Position numbers and translations under genes: made by a program. Of a stretch of DNA of 64,000 bases, positions 1 through 8,641 are shown piece by piece. Position 1 is the first letter of the stretch; each line of letters starts with the position of its first letter. The DNA lies in contig CALDHM010000002.1 of assembly GCA_937941455.1 (NCBI GenBank), positions 124,001-188,000 on the forward strand, read 5' to 3'. Source of the stretch: an uncultured Pirellulaceae bacterium. GTDB lineage: Bacteria > Planctomycetota > Planctomycetia > Pirellulales > Pirellulaceae. The notes beneath the pieces were generated by a model. It searched no databases. It was not told where the DNA came from and saw only the letters and a program-made list of their open reading frames with translations.

Positions 1-279
1 CGCGGCATCGCCGTCCCGCACACGAAACACCCGAGTGTCACCGAACCTGTGGGAACGGTTGGGGTAAGCCATACCGGGGTGGAGTTTCAAAGCCTGGATG
101 GGGAAAAGGTTCATCTGTTTTTTCTTTTGATTTCACCTCCGGATCGTCCGGGGGACCACTTGCGGGCCTTGGAAAACATTTCCAAACAGCTCCAGGATGA
201 GATGTTCTGTCGCTTTTTGAAGCAATCGAAAACGGCAGAGGACATCCAGCAGGTCCTCGAAGAAGCAGACAACGCCTAG
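1..279 (+). CDS. PTS EIIA-like protein (PtsN type), 3' part
   Basis: The reading frame is open from the first base and ends at TAG 277-279, so only the last 92 residues are present. It begins with [12 protein letters not shown], which matches the active-site GIAxPH motif of the fructose/nitrogen EIIA family, in which the histidine takes phosphate from HPr. The remainder (a hydrophobic [10 protein letters not shown] strand, then [15 protein letters not shown]) fits the conserved EIIA core. An HPr gene follows 41 nt after the stop, supporting a phosphorelay. No EI or sugar permease gene is visible, so a regulatory PTS(Ntr)-like role is more likely than sugar transport, but that is inference. 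The start lies outside the window. Confidence 0.85.
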   Translation, partial: RGIAVPHTKHPSVTEPVGTVGVSHTGVEFQSLDGEKVHLFFLLISPPDRPGDHLRALENISKQLQDEMFCRFLKQSKTAEDIQQVLEEADNA

Positions 280-320
280 CTTCTTTGTTTTGCACGCAAA
301 TCGAATTCAACGTGAAATCA

Positions 321-608
321 ATGTCTGAGAACAAGCATTCGGCAACCGTCGTGATCTGTAATCCTATGGGTTTGCACATGCGACCGGCATATCTGTTTGC
401 TGAAGCCGCGTCCAAATTCCGCAGCCATATCGAGCTGGTCAAAGACGACCTGCGCATCGATGGCAAAAGTGTCCTGTCGATCATGACACTCGGAGCCACG
501 CAAGGTACCCAAATGGCGCTCGAAGCCACGGGCCCAGACGCCCATGACGCGGTGAACACCCTGGCGGCGCTCATTGCCTCCGGGTTCCCCAGGGAGACTG
601 AAGATTGA
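321..608 (+). CDS. ptsH: HPr phosphocarrier protein
   Basis: A 95-residue protein, the usual size for HPr. The active-site motif GLHMRPA lies near residues 16-22; its histidine is the phosphate acceptor from EI. KSVLSIM near residues 47-53 matches the regulatory Ser-46 region, so control by an HPr kinase is possible. I chose the ATG at 321 because the family similarity starts just after it (ATVVICNPMGLH); an upstream TTG at 285 and GTG at 312 are in frame but would only add an unconserved tail. It sits directly behind the EIIA gene, and the two probably form one phosphorelay operon. Confidence 0.9.
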   Translation: MSENKHSATVVICNPMGLHMRPAYLFAEAASKFRSHIELVKDDLRIDGKSVLSIMTLGATQGTQMALEATGPDAHDAVNTLAALIASGFPRETED

Positions 609-985
609 ACCAGGCTCAAGTGCGCTCGTCGCACGTTTCATGATTCGGCCGTAAGGGCCGGAGCTTCACGAAGAATTTGATTTGCAATCCAGATGGAAGT
701 CGGGTTTGCAATGAAAATTCGTTTTTCTTCAATTCAGAACCAGCTCCCCTGCCCTGCTGCAATTTTTGCGCTGGCAGCTTGGCCTCGTGGGGCCTCAGTT
801 TTATTGAATTTCTTGAGCAATCTATCCCTGACTTCTTCGTTGCTTTGGATCGCCCTCGCGCATCCAGCAATCACTCGCTCCATCCTCGCTGCGCCGGCGG
901 GTTTCAGGAGCATCGATATTACCATCGGTCAGGAAAACACCCCGGAATCCGTCGCGCTTCCGCCAATAACACGGGAAACCCACGC
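609..985. other. long leader region upstream of the RNase E/G gene
   Basis: 377 nt without a convincing gene. The rng frame stays open upstream to 677, but that part has no family similarity. There is one weak 5-bp GC hairpin near 646-660 (CGGCC/GGCCG) without a U-tract. In E. coli a long 5' UTR mediates RNase E autoregulation; whether this stretch does the same is speculation. Confidence 0.4.
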
Positions 986-2572
986 ATGAAAAAAGAAATG
1001 TTGATCAATGCTTCGCAAGCGGAGGAAATCCGTATTGCGATTCTCGAAGACGGCCGCCTCGAGGAACTCTACACCGAACGTGCGAGCCAGGACAATTACG
1101 TCGGCAACATTTATAAGGGAAAGATCGTCAATCTCGAGCCGGGCATCCAAGCCGCCTTCGTTGATTTCGGAGTCGGCCGCAATGGCTTTTTGCACATCAG
1201 CGACGTCGAGCCGAGCTATTACCGCCAGGGCGGCTACGATCCCGACGAAATCGCGGCCCAAGAAAAACGCGAGCGCCAGAATCAGCCGCGTCGCCGCAAC
1301 GACAACGTCGACTACGGCGGTTTTCGCCCCAAGAACAAGCCACCGATCCAGGAGTTGTTTCAACGGGGAGATGAGGTCTTGGTGCAAGTCATCAAGGAAG
1401 GAATCGGCAACAAGGGCCCGACCCTGTCCACCTACATTTCCATTCCCGGACGCTATCTGGTGTTGATGCCGGCATTAGGCCGCGTCGGCGTTTCCCGCAA
1501 AATCGAAGACGAGGCTGAACGCCGCCGCCTCAAGGAATACTTGCTGGAGCTAAAGCCGCCCAAGGGACTCGGCTTCATCGTCCGCACGGCGGGGGCGGGC
1601 CGCAGCCGCCGCGAGCTCTCGCGCGACCTGGCCTATCTGCTGCGTCTATGGAAGGCCATCGTGCGGCGGATCAGAAAGGCTGAAGCACCCGTCGACATTT
1701 TCGAAGAAAGTGACATCATCACGCGCACCATCCGCGACATCGTCACCTCCGACATCGACAGCATCGTGATCGATGGTGAGGAACACTATCAGCGGGCCAA
1801 GGAGTTTCTCAAACTTGTGATGCCCCGCCAGGTTGGCTGCCTGCAGCATTACACCGGCAAGGATCCGTTGTTCCACAAATACAAACTGGAGGACGAGATC
1901 GTCAAAATCAATCAGCGCGTCGTGCCGCTGGAGGGGGGGGGATCGATTGTGATTGATCAGACCGAGGCGCTGGTGGCCATCGACGTCAATAGCGGGACCT
2001 TTCGTTACGATGGCAATGCCGAGGAATCGGCCTTCCGCTTGAATCTCAACGCGGCTCGCGAGATCGCCCGCCAACTCCGTCTGCGCGACCTCGGCGGCGT
2101 GATCGTGAATGACTTCATCGATATGCGCCGCGAGAAACATCGCCGCGCTGTCGAACATGCCTTGCGGGACGCCACGAAGCGAGATCGAGCCCGCACGAAA
2201 ATCCTCCGCACTAGCCCGTTCGGGCTCATCGAAATGACGCGGCAGCGGATCCGCCCCAGCTTGAAGAAAAGCGTGTACTACGATTGCCCCTGCTGCGCAG
2301 GCCGCGGCGTCGTCAAATCCGAAGAAAGCATGGCCCTGGAGGTCATCCGCCTGCTGATGTTGGTCTCACAACATCCGAAAACGAAAACCATCGTCGTGCG
2401 GGTCTATGAAAAGGTCGCCTCCTATCTCAATAATCAAAAACGGAAGGCGATCATCGATTTGGAAGTTAGTGGCGAGGTCCGGATCGAGATCCGCGGCAGC
2501 GAAAACGTCTATCCCGAGCATTTGGTGATCGAGAGCTACGACGACGTAGGTAACCCCGTCCGTGTCACTTGA
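986..2572 (+). CDS. rng: ribonuclease E/G family endoribonuclease
   Basis: A 528-residue RNase E/G catalytic core that processes rRNA precursors and decays mRNA. The N-terminal half has an S1-type RNA-binding fold (VGNIYKGKIVNLEPGIQAAFVDFG, near residues 40-65) interrupted by a charged insert (QEKRERQNQPRRRN). The DNase I-like catalytic region carries ALVAIDVNSG (about 330-340) and GGVIVNDFIDM (about 370-380), the places of the two metal-binding aspartates. CPCCAGRG near 433-440 is the Zn-link cysteine pair. There is no long RNase E-type C-terminal scaffold, so the length fits RNase G. The ATG at 986 matches the family start (MLINASQAEEIRIAILEDG). A 9-nt G tract at 1933-1941 encodes the Gly-Gly-Gly before the catalytic strand. 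Confidence 0.93.
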   Translation: MKKEMLINASQAEEIRIAILEDGRLEELYTERASQDNYVGNIYKGKIVNLEPGIQAAFVDFGVGRNGFLHISDVEPSYYRQGGYDPDEIAAQEKRERQNQPRRRNDNVDYGGFRPKNKPPIQELFQRGDEVLVQVIKEGIGNKGPTLSTYISIPGRYLVLMPALGRVGVSRKIEDEAERRRLKEYLLELKPPKGLGFIVRTAGAGRSRRELSRDLAYLLRLWKAIVRRIRKAEAPVDIFEESDIITRTIRDIVTSDIDSIVIDGEEHYQRAKEFLKLVMPRQVGCLQHYTGKDPLFHKYKLEDEIVKINQRVVPLEGGGSIVIDQTEALVAIDVNSGTFRYDGNAEESAFRLNLNAAREIARQLRLRDLGGVIVNDFIDMRREKHRRAVEHALRDATKRDRARTKILRTSPFGLIEMTRQRIRPSLKKSVYYDCPCCAGRGVVKSEESMALEVIRLLMLVSQHPKTKTIVVRVYEKVASYLNNQKRKAIIDLEVSGEVRIEIRGSENVYPEHLVIESYDDVGNPVRVT

Positions 2573-2594
2573 CGGACGTCAAGTTGACGTTCGC

Positions 2595-2623
2595 CGAACG
2601 GTTGTTCCGCGAACGACCGTTCG
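2595..2623 (+). other. strong hairpin between rng and aspS
   Basis: Two 13-nt arms (2595-2607 and 2611-2623) pair over their whole length with one G-U pair and a 3-nt loop (CGC). No U-tract follows, so it is not a canonical terminator. It sits 22 nt after the rng stop and 39 nt before the aspS start. A processing site or RNA-stability element is possible. Confidence 0.6.
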
Positions 2624-2662
2624 CCGAGCAACTGCATTCAACTCAACAGGAGGAATCGAATC

Positions 2663-4441
2663 GTGTTAAGGACCCACACTTGTGGCGAGCTTTCGGCCAA
2701 ACATGTCGCGCAACAAGCGACCTTGTGCGGCTGGATCGAGCGTGTGCGCGACCTGGGCCAGAGCAGCTTTATCGTCATTCGCGATCGGTATGGCAAGACT
2801 CAAGCCGTTCTGCCCCCGCAGGCCTCCGCCAGTTTGCGCGAGACGGTGAAGCAGCTGAAATTGGAGTACGTGGTGCGGGCGACGGGAACGGTGGCCTTGC
2901 GGCCCGCTGGACAAGAGAACCCGAACATGCCCACCGGCGAAATCGAGTTGCATCTCGAGTCGCTGGAAATTCTCAACGACTGCCAGACACTGCCGTTTCT
3001 CCCCTCCTCGCCCGACGCGCCCAGCGAGGAACGTCGATTGCAATATCGCTATCTCGACCTCCGTCGTGAACCGATGCAGCGGGCCATCATGCTGCGCAGT
3101 CAGATCACCAAAAAAATCCGCGATTACTTCGAGCGCAATGGATTCATTGATATCGAAACACCGATCCTCGGCCGTAGCACGCCCGAAGGCGCGCGGGACT
3201 ATCTGGTTCCCAGCCGTGTACACCCCGGACAGTTCTATGCGTTGCCCCAGAGCCCGCAGATCTACAAGCAACTCATGATGATCGCCGGATACGATCGCTA
3301 CGTGCAAATCGCTCGCTGCTTCCGGGATGAGGATTTGCGGGCCGATCGCCAACCCGAGTTTACTCAGTTGGACATGGAAATGTCGTTCGTCGATGAAAAC
3401 GACATCATGGGCATGATCGACGGCCTGATGCAGCATCTGGCCCGTGAGATTTTAGGTTTGGAACTGACGCTCCCGTTGCCTCGCATGAGCTACGACGAGG
3501 CCCTGCGGCGATTCGGGCACGACGCGCCCGACTTGCGGTTCGGCATGGAGATTATCGACCTGACGGACTGGGCCAAAACCACCGATTTTCGAGTTTTCCG
3601 CGGGGCGGCCGATGCCGGGCAATTCGTCCGGGCCTTGAATGTCAAAGGGGCAGCTGAGGAGTTTTCCCGCAAACGCATCGACGAGCTGACGACCTTTGTC
3701 CAGGAAGATTTCAACGCCAAAGGCCTGGCGTGGATGAAAGTCGATGCCGAAGGCTGGAGCGGTCCGATCGCCAAAAATTTCTCCGAGGCTCAGCTGCAAG
3801 CGCTCAAGCAACGAGTCGCTGGGGAGCGGGGAGATGTGATTCTGTTCGTCGCCGATTCATACGAGACCTCGTGCCGGACGCTGCACGGGCTACGCCGGCG
3901 TTTGGGGGCGGAACTGAAGTTGTACGATCCCCGCGAAATGAATTTTTCCTGGGTGGTTCGCTTCCCGATGTTTGCTCGCGACGAGGAGGAAAATCGCTGG
4001 TCTGCCATGCACCATCCGTTTACCGCACCGCTGGATGAAGATTTGTCGAAGCTCGAAAGCGACCCGGCGAGCGTCCGAGCCAAAGCCTACGATTTGGTGC
4101 TCAATGGCTTCGAAGTCGGTGGAGGCACGATTCGAATTCATGACAATCAGACCCAACAACGGGTGTTTTCTTTGCTGGGGATGAGCCCCGAGGAGGCCGA
4201 ACACCGATTTGGATTTTTGCTCGGGGCTCTACGGTTCGGAGCACCCCCGCACGGCGGGATCGCGCTGGGTGTCGATCGCTTGGTCATGCTCTTCGCAGGA
4301 CTCGACAATATCCGCGACTGCATCACGTTCCCGAAAACCACCAAGGCTCAAGATTTGATGACCGACGCACCCAACGTGGTCGACGACAAACAGCTGCGTG
4401 AACTCGGCTTACAATTGAGAAGGTCGGCGGGTACGGAGTGA
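2663..4441 (+). CDS. aspS: aspartyl-tRNA synthetase
   Basis: A 592-residue bacterial-type class IIb synthetase that charges tRNA-Asp. An N-terminal OB-fold anticodon-binding domain (about 1-110, TLCGWIERVRDLGQSSFIVI) is followed by the catalytic domain with FRDEDLRADRQPEFTQLD (motif 2, about 222-240) and GGIALGVDRLVMLF (motif 3, about 531-545). The GAD insertion typical of bacterial AspRS lies between. The start is a GTG 8 nt behind CAGGAGGA. At the position where non-discriminating P. aeruginosa AspRS has RDHG this protein has RDLG, as E. coli does, which suggests a tRNA-Asp-specific enzyme (inference). It lies 90 nt behind rng on the same strand. Confidence 0.96.
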   Translation: MLRTHTCGELSAKHVAQQATLCGWIERVRDLGQSSFIVIRDRYGKTQAVLPPQASASLRETVKQLKLEYVVRATGTVALRPAGQENPNMPTGEIELHLESLEILNDCQTLPFLPSSPDAPSEERRLQYRYLDLRREPMQRAIMLRSQITKKIRDYFERNGFIDIETPILGRSTPEGARDYLVPSRVHPGQFYALPQSPQIYKQLMMIAGYDRYVQIARCFRDEDLRADRQPEFTQLDMEMSFVDENDIMGMIDGLMQHLAREILGLELTLPLPRMSYDEALRRFGHDAPDLRFGMEIIDLTDWAKTTDFRVFRGAADAGQFVRALNVKGAAEEFSRKRIDELTTFVQEDFNAKGLAWMKVDAEGWSGPIAKNFSEAQLQALKQRVAGERGDVILFVADSYETSCRTLHGLRRRLGAELKLYDPREMNFSWVVRFPMFARDEEENRWSAMHHPFTAPLDEDLSKLESDPASVRAKAYDLVLNGFEVGGGTIRIHDNQTQQRVFSLLGMSPEEAEHRFGFLLGALRFGAPPHGGIALGVDRLVMLFAGLDNIRDCITFPKTTKAQDLMTDAPNVVDDKQLRELGLQLRRSAGTE

Positions 4442-4444
4442 GGC

Positions 4445-4546
4445 TAGGCTGTGTGCCAACACCAGTCACTCGTCTGCCGCAGGTCGCCAGCTCGCGTATC
4501 TCGCGATCGCCCTACGCTGCTGCGTTCCGGCTAGTTGTTTTGGGAC
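4445..4546. repeat. dispersed repeat family A, copy 1
   Basis: Starts TAGGCTGTGTGCCAA and contains GCCGCAGGTCGCCAG and GCGTTCCGGCTAGTTGTTT. It shares these blocks in order with 31411-31506 and 51834-51930. This copy lacks the central GAACCGGACGCTA arm of the palindrome seen in the other two. Intergenic, behind aspS. No ORF. Confidence 0.7.
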
Positions 4547-4682
4547 GCTGGAAACCTCGCGCCAGTGATTTCGAATAGCGGCAAAGGTAAATCAAGTAGG
4601 CTCGACATTCGATGGGGTTCGTGTCTTCGTGATCGCCATGGTGGCCACCTCACGACTCGCCAATGATCAACAGGAGTAAACC

Positions 4683-6674
4683 ATGAAAATAGCTTATCGA
4701 CGTGCTCGGCTCGTCGCGATCGCCACGTTCGTTATACTCGGTGCATCAGCTCACCGATCCGTTGGTCAGCAATCCAGCGGATCGTACATCGCCCCCGGTG
4801 AGAACCTGGTGGTCGATGGCATTCCGCCGATTCCCACCGCTCTGGCCTCCGATGTCGCTCGCTATACGGAGTCTCGCGCGGCGACCTTCGTCGATTGGCA
4901 TCCCGTGGGGCGTGAGATGCTGATTTCCACTCGGTTTGGCAACACGCCGCAAATTCATCGCGTGAAGATGCCTGGTGGGGCGCGGCAACAATTGACCTTC
5001 TTCTCTGAACCGGTAGGTGCCGCGACCTGGGATCCGCAAGCGGCCAAATACTTCGTCTTCGCCCGCGATGTCGGTGGGAACGAATTCGGTCAGTTGTACC
5101 GGTTCGACATGCAAACAGGCGAGGTCACCTTGCTGACCGATGGAGGGCGTTCGCAAAACGGCGGGATCGTCTGGAACAACGCCAAAAACCAATTCGTCTA
5201 CTCGACAACGCGCCGCAACGGAGCCGATCGCGATTTGTGGTTGATGGATCCGCTACAGCCCCAATCGAGTCGCCCGATCGTTGAACTCCGAGGGGGAGGC
5301 TGGGGTGTCGCGGACTGGTCGCCAGACGATCGTACGCTGGTCGCCATCGAGTACTTGTCCGTCACTAAATCGAATTTGTGGTTGATCGACGTGGCTGCGG
5401 GGACGAAAACAGCGCTGACCGACTTGACGGCGGACGTAGCTTACGGTGGAGCGGCTTTTGCGAAGGATGGCCGCGGGTTGTACTACACCTCCGATGAAGG
5501 GAGCGAATTCAAACGGCTCTACTATCTTGATTTGGCAAACGAACAAAAGCGGTGCCTGACAGCCGACCTCGATTGGGACGTAGAGAGTTTTGACCTATCC
5601 CCCGACGGCAAACGAATCGTTTTGAAAACGAATGAATTCGGGCTTTCGCGACTGTTTGTGTTGGACATCGCGACCGGTAACCGGCAACCCGTGGCCGGCT
5701 TGCCTACCGGCGTGATCGGCAGCGTGAAATGGCATCCTGGCGGCCGCGAGTTCGCCTGCACGATCAATTCGGCACGTTCCTCGGCAGACGTTTATTCCTA
5801 CGACGTCGAGACCCAAACGGTCGCTCGTTGGACAGAGAGCGAACTGGGTGGCTTGATCGCCGACGAGTTGTCTGAGCCGGAGTTGATTCGCTGGCAGAGT
5901 TTCGACGGTTTGGAGCTTTCCGGATTTTTGTATCCAGCTCATCCCCGTTTCGAGGGGAAACGTCCGGTTATCATCAACATTCACGGTGGTCCCGAAGGTC
6001 AGTCCCGCCCGGGCTTCCAGGCTCGCAACAACTATTTCCTCAACGAGTTGGGGATCACGATGATTTATCCTAACGTCCGCGGCTCGACCGGATTCGGGAA
6101 AACCTTCGTGTCGCTGGACAACGGCAAGCTGCGGGAGAATTCGGTGCGCGATATCGGAGCTCTGCTGGATTGGATTGCCAAGCAGCCGAATTTAGACGCG
6201 CAGCGGGTGATGGTGACCGGCGGAAGCTACGGAGGCTACATGACGCTGGCCTGCGCGACTCATTTTGATGACCGGCTGCGCTGTGCCGTCGATATCGTCG
6301 GGATTTCGCACTTTGGTACGTTTTTGAAGAACACCGAGAGCTATCGCCGCGACCTGCGGCGGGTCGAGTATGGTGACGAACGGGACCCCGACATGGCGGC
6401 CTTTTTCGCACAAATTTCGCCGCTAAACAATGCTCACAAGATCACGAAGCCGTTGTTCGTGATCCAAGGGGGGAACGATCCGCGAGTTCCCCTCTCGGAA
6501 GCGGAGCAGATGGTGGAAAAAGTCAAAACCAACCGCGGCCCCGTTTGGTACTTGATGGCTAAAGATGAAGGGCACGGGTTTCGCAAGAAGTCCAACGCCG
6601 ATTTCCAGTTCTACGCGACCATTATGTTCGTGCGGCAATTCTTGATCGGCGATCAATCAGCCGGCTTGGAATAG
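4683..6674 (+). CDS. secreted S9 family (prolyl oligopeptidase-like) serine peptidase
   Basis: 663 residues starting with a signal peptide (MKIAYRRARLVAIATFVILGASA) and preceded by CAGGAGTAAACC, a clear ribosome-binding site. Residues about 50-390 are a beta-propeller with TolB/WD40-like blades (repeated SPDDRTLV, SPDGKRIV). The C-terminal alpha/beta-hydrolase domain (about 400-655) carries the triad: Ser515 in GGSYGGYM, Asp599 in GGNDPRV and His631 in DEGHGF. The family cleaves short peptides after proline or related residues; substrate here is unknown. Expected in the periplasm. A family of such secreted peptidases is common in planctomycetes; a second, DPP-IV-like member lies at 28625-30727. 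Confidence 0.9.
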   Translation: MKIAYRRARLVAIATFVILGASAHRSVGQQSSGSYIAPGENLVVDGIPPIPTALASDVARYTESRAATFVDWHPVGREMLISTRFGNTPQIHRVKMPGGARQQLTFFSEPVGAATWDPQAAKYFVFARDVGGNEFGQLYRFDMQTGEVTLLTDGGRSQNGGIVWNNAKNQFVYSTTRRNGADRDLWLMDPLQPQSSRPIVELRGGGWGVADWSPDDRTLVAIEYLSVTKSNLWLIDVAAGTKTALTDLTADVAYGGAAFAKDGRGLYYTSDEGSEFKRLYYLDLANEQKRCLTADLDWDVESFDLSPDGKRIVLKTNEFGLSRLFVLDIATGNRQPVAGLPTGVIGSVKWHPGGREFACTINSARSSADVYSYDVETQTVARWTESELGGLIADELSEPELIRWQSFDGLELSGFLYPAHPRFEGKRPVIINIHGGPEGQSRPGFQARNNYFLNELGITMIYPNVRGSTGFGKTFVSLDNGKLRENSVRDIGALLDWIAKQPNLDAQRVMVTGGSYGGYMTLACATHFDDRLRCAVDIVGISHFGTFLKNTESYRRDLRRVEYGDERDPDMAAFFAQISPLNNAHKITKPLFVIQGGNDPRVPLSEAEQMVEKVKTNRGPVWYLMAKDEGHGFRKKSNADFQFYATIMFVRQFLIGDQSAGLE

Positions 6675-7096
6675 TCGCCGATGGAAATCGTGCCTGGCAC
6701 GCATTCGGCGAACCGTCATGTTTGTCTCGGATTCGTGAATCGCGGCATTCTCCATCGAGAGTGCGGCACGAGGCGAACCCGATAAGAACCTATGCCCAAA
6801 CCGACGGTCTCCATAACCCGAAGCGTGAGCGACGGCTTGTTTTGGTTAAGGCTCTACTTGGCAGAATGTCATGATCCGAAATTAAATCCTAAGACGGCAG
6901 GTTTCATCGATTGAGAACGATCGATAAAGTCATCGAGTCTCAATTGTTGGGAACGTAGGCTCTGTGCTGGGGCGAATTCGCTCAGCGAGCACCGTGGACA
7001 AGGGCCCAGCGGCAGATTTTGTCGAATCGATCGTGTACGCTTGGACGGCGCGATCAAGAAATTTTTCCATTCCAAATTTCATGGAGAGTTGCAAAC
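6675..7096. other. intergenic region with short palindrome and repeat B
   Basis: 422 nt. It holds the palindrome GTGCCTGGCAC (6690-6700) and a copy of repeat family B (6801-6836). I see no coding sequence or convincing promoter. Confidence 0.5.
6801..6836 (+). repeat. dispersed repeat family B, copy 1
   Basis: Contains ATAACCCGAAGCGTGAGCGA preceded by ACCGACGGTCTC. The same block order (accgnc..cg..TAACCCGAAGYGTRAGCG) recurs at 51656-51695 and in variant form at 30744, 44787 and, inverted, at 21.7-21.9 kb. Confidence 0.65.
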
Positions 7097-8542
7097 GTGA
7101 ATCGCTCAACCAGTATCTTGCCGTCGCTTCTCGTGGGGGCCATGTTGCTGGGGGCGACGCCAGCGACAGGGCAATCTCTCGATTGGCCGCAGTTTCGTGG
7201 GCCTTTCGCAAATCCGGTCGGAGACGGGTTGAATCTTCCGTTAACCTGGTCGATGACCGAGGACGTGGAGTGGTCGCGGGACATTCCCGGTCGCGGTTGG
7301 TCGTCGCCGATTGTGGCCAACGGCAAGGTCTTGATCACGACGGTCATCTCCGATCGGGAGCTGAAACCGGCACAACCGGGTACCGACTACAGCAATCAGT
7401 ATGTCGCGGAACTGACGGCTCAGGGATACAGTGGCGAAGAGCTTGTCAAAAAACTGCGCGAGCGGGACTTTGAAATGCCCGGCGATCAAAATTTGTCTTA
7501 TCAGTTGATCTGCTTGGATGTCGCCACGGGGGAAATGGAATGGCAGCAAGAGTATTATCGCGGCAAGCCACCCGGTGGACGACATCGCAAAAACAGTTTT
7601 TGTTCCGAAACACCGGTCACCGACGGGCAACGGATCTACATTCACGCCGCGAATTTGGCGTTGTTTGCTTATGATTTTACGGGCAAGCTCTTGTGGAAAA
7701 GGGACTTGGCCAATTATCCGATCTATTTCGACTTCGGTACTGGCAGCTCGCCGATTTTGGCAGGAGACCGTCTAATTGTCTTGAACGACAACGAAGAGTC
7801 GTCCTACTTGGCCGCGTTTCGAACGGACAATGGCGAGCTGATTTGGCAAGTCAAACGCGGTGAGTTCGCTCCCGAGGAACGCCCGCTGCAGGCGTCCAGT
7901 TGGACCACTCCGTATCTTTGGAAAAATAGCTTGCGGAGCGAAATCATCACGATCGGGCCGACACGGTTGACGGCTTACGATTTGGATGGGCAGGAATTGT
8001 GGTATCTCAAGGGGATTCGCATGGGGCCCGCGGCGAGCCCGTTTGGGATCGGCGACCAGTTGATCGTCAACGGCGGTACTCCGCAACCACTGTATGTTAT
8101 CCGCCCGGGAGCAAGTGGCGATATCAGCTTGCGCAACGATGAATCGTCGAACGAATTCATCACCTGGTCACGCCCGCGGGCCACCTCGTACATTCCAACC
8201 CCCTTGGTCTATCAAGGCGGCGTCTACATCCTCAGCGACAACGGGATTTTGACCCGTTTGGATCTCGCCAGCGGCGAGGAGTCGTACAAGGAACGCATCA
8301 AACGTTCTGGTGCGGATTTTACCTGTTCCCCATGGGCAGCCGATGGCAGGATCTTCGCTGCCAGCGAGCAAGGGGATATCTACGTCATCCGCGCTGGCGA
8401 AAAATTCGAAATCATCGAGACGGTTCCCACCGGCGAAATGGCGATGGCCTCACCGGCGTTGACTCCGAATCGATTGATTTTCCGCACCGAGAAGCGAATT
8501 TTTTCGGTGAAACGGCGCGAGTCGGATCCTAAGCCACGCTAG
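7097..8542 (+). CDS. secreted PQQ-like beta-propeller repeat protein
   Basis: 481 residues. The GTG at 7097 follows GGAGAG with 8 nt spacing and gives a typical signal peptide (MNRSTSILPSLLVGAMLLGATPATG); in-frame codons back to 7019 add unconserved residues. The mature part opens with WPQFRGPFANP, the signature opening of the planctomycete PQQ-binding-like (outer membrane protein assembly BamB-like) propellers, followed by repeated blades such as LICLDVATGEMEWQQEY, LLWKRDL and GELIWQVK. Such proteins form seven or eight bladed propellers; most lack PQQ and a dehydrogenase function has not been shown. Function unknown, probably periplasmic. Confidence 0.85.
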   Translation: MNRSTSILPSLLVGAMLLGATPATGQSLDWPQFRGPFANPVGDGLNLPLTWSMTEDVEWSRDIPGRGWSSPIVANGKVLITTVISDRELKPAQPGTDYSNQYVAELTAQGYSGEELVKKLRERDFEMPGDQNLSYQLICLDVATGEMEWQQEYYRGKPPGGRHRKNSFCSETPVTDGQRIYIHAANLALFAYDFTGKLLWKRDLANYPIYFDFGTGSSPILAGDRLIVLNDNEESSYLAAFRTDNGELIWQVKRGEFAPEERPLQASSWTTPYLWKNSLRSEIITIGPTRLTAYDLDGQELWYLKGIRMGPAASPFGIGDQLIVNGGTPQPLYVIRPGASGDISLRNDESSNEFITWSRPRATSYIPTPLVYQGGVYILSDNGILTRLDLASGEESYKERIKRSGADFTCSPWAADGRIFAASEQGDIYVIRAGEKFEIIETVPTGEMAMASPALTPNRLIFRTEKRIFSVKRRESDPKPR

Positions 8543-8641
8543 CAATCGACGAAGCGAGCCGTTTTCCGCCTGTGACGGAACGGCGGAATTGACTACAAGA
8601 CTCCCCGTGTTGATCGGACCGTTACCGCTTGTCGTCAATCT

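Noticed and set aside
677-985. N-terminal extension of the RNase E/G reading frame
   Set aside because: The family similarity begins at the ATG at 986; the upstream codons look like non-coding sequence and have no good start signal.
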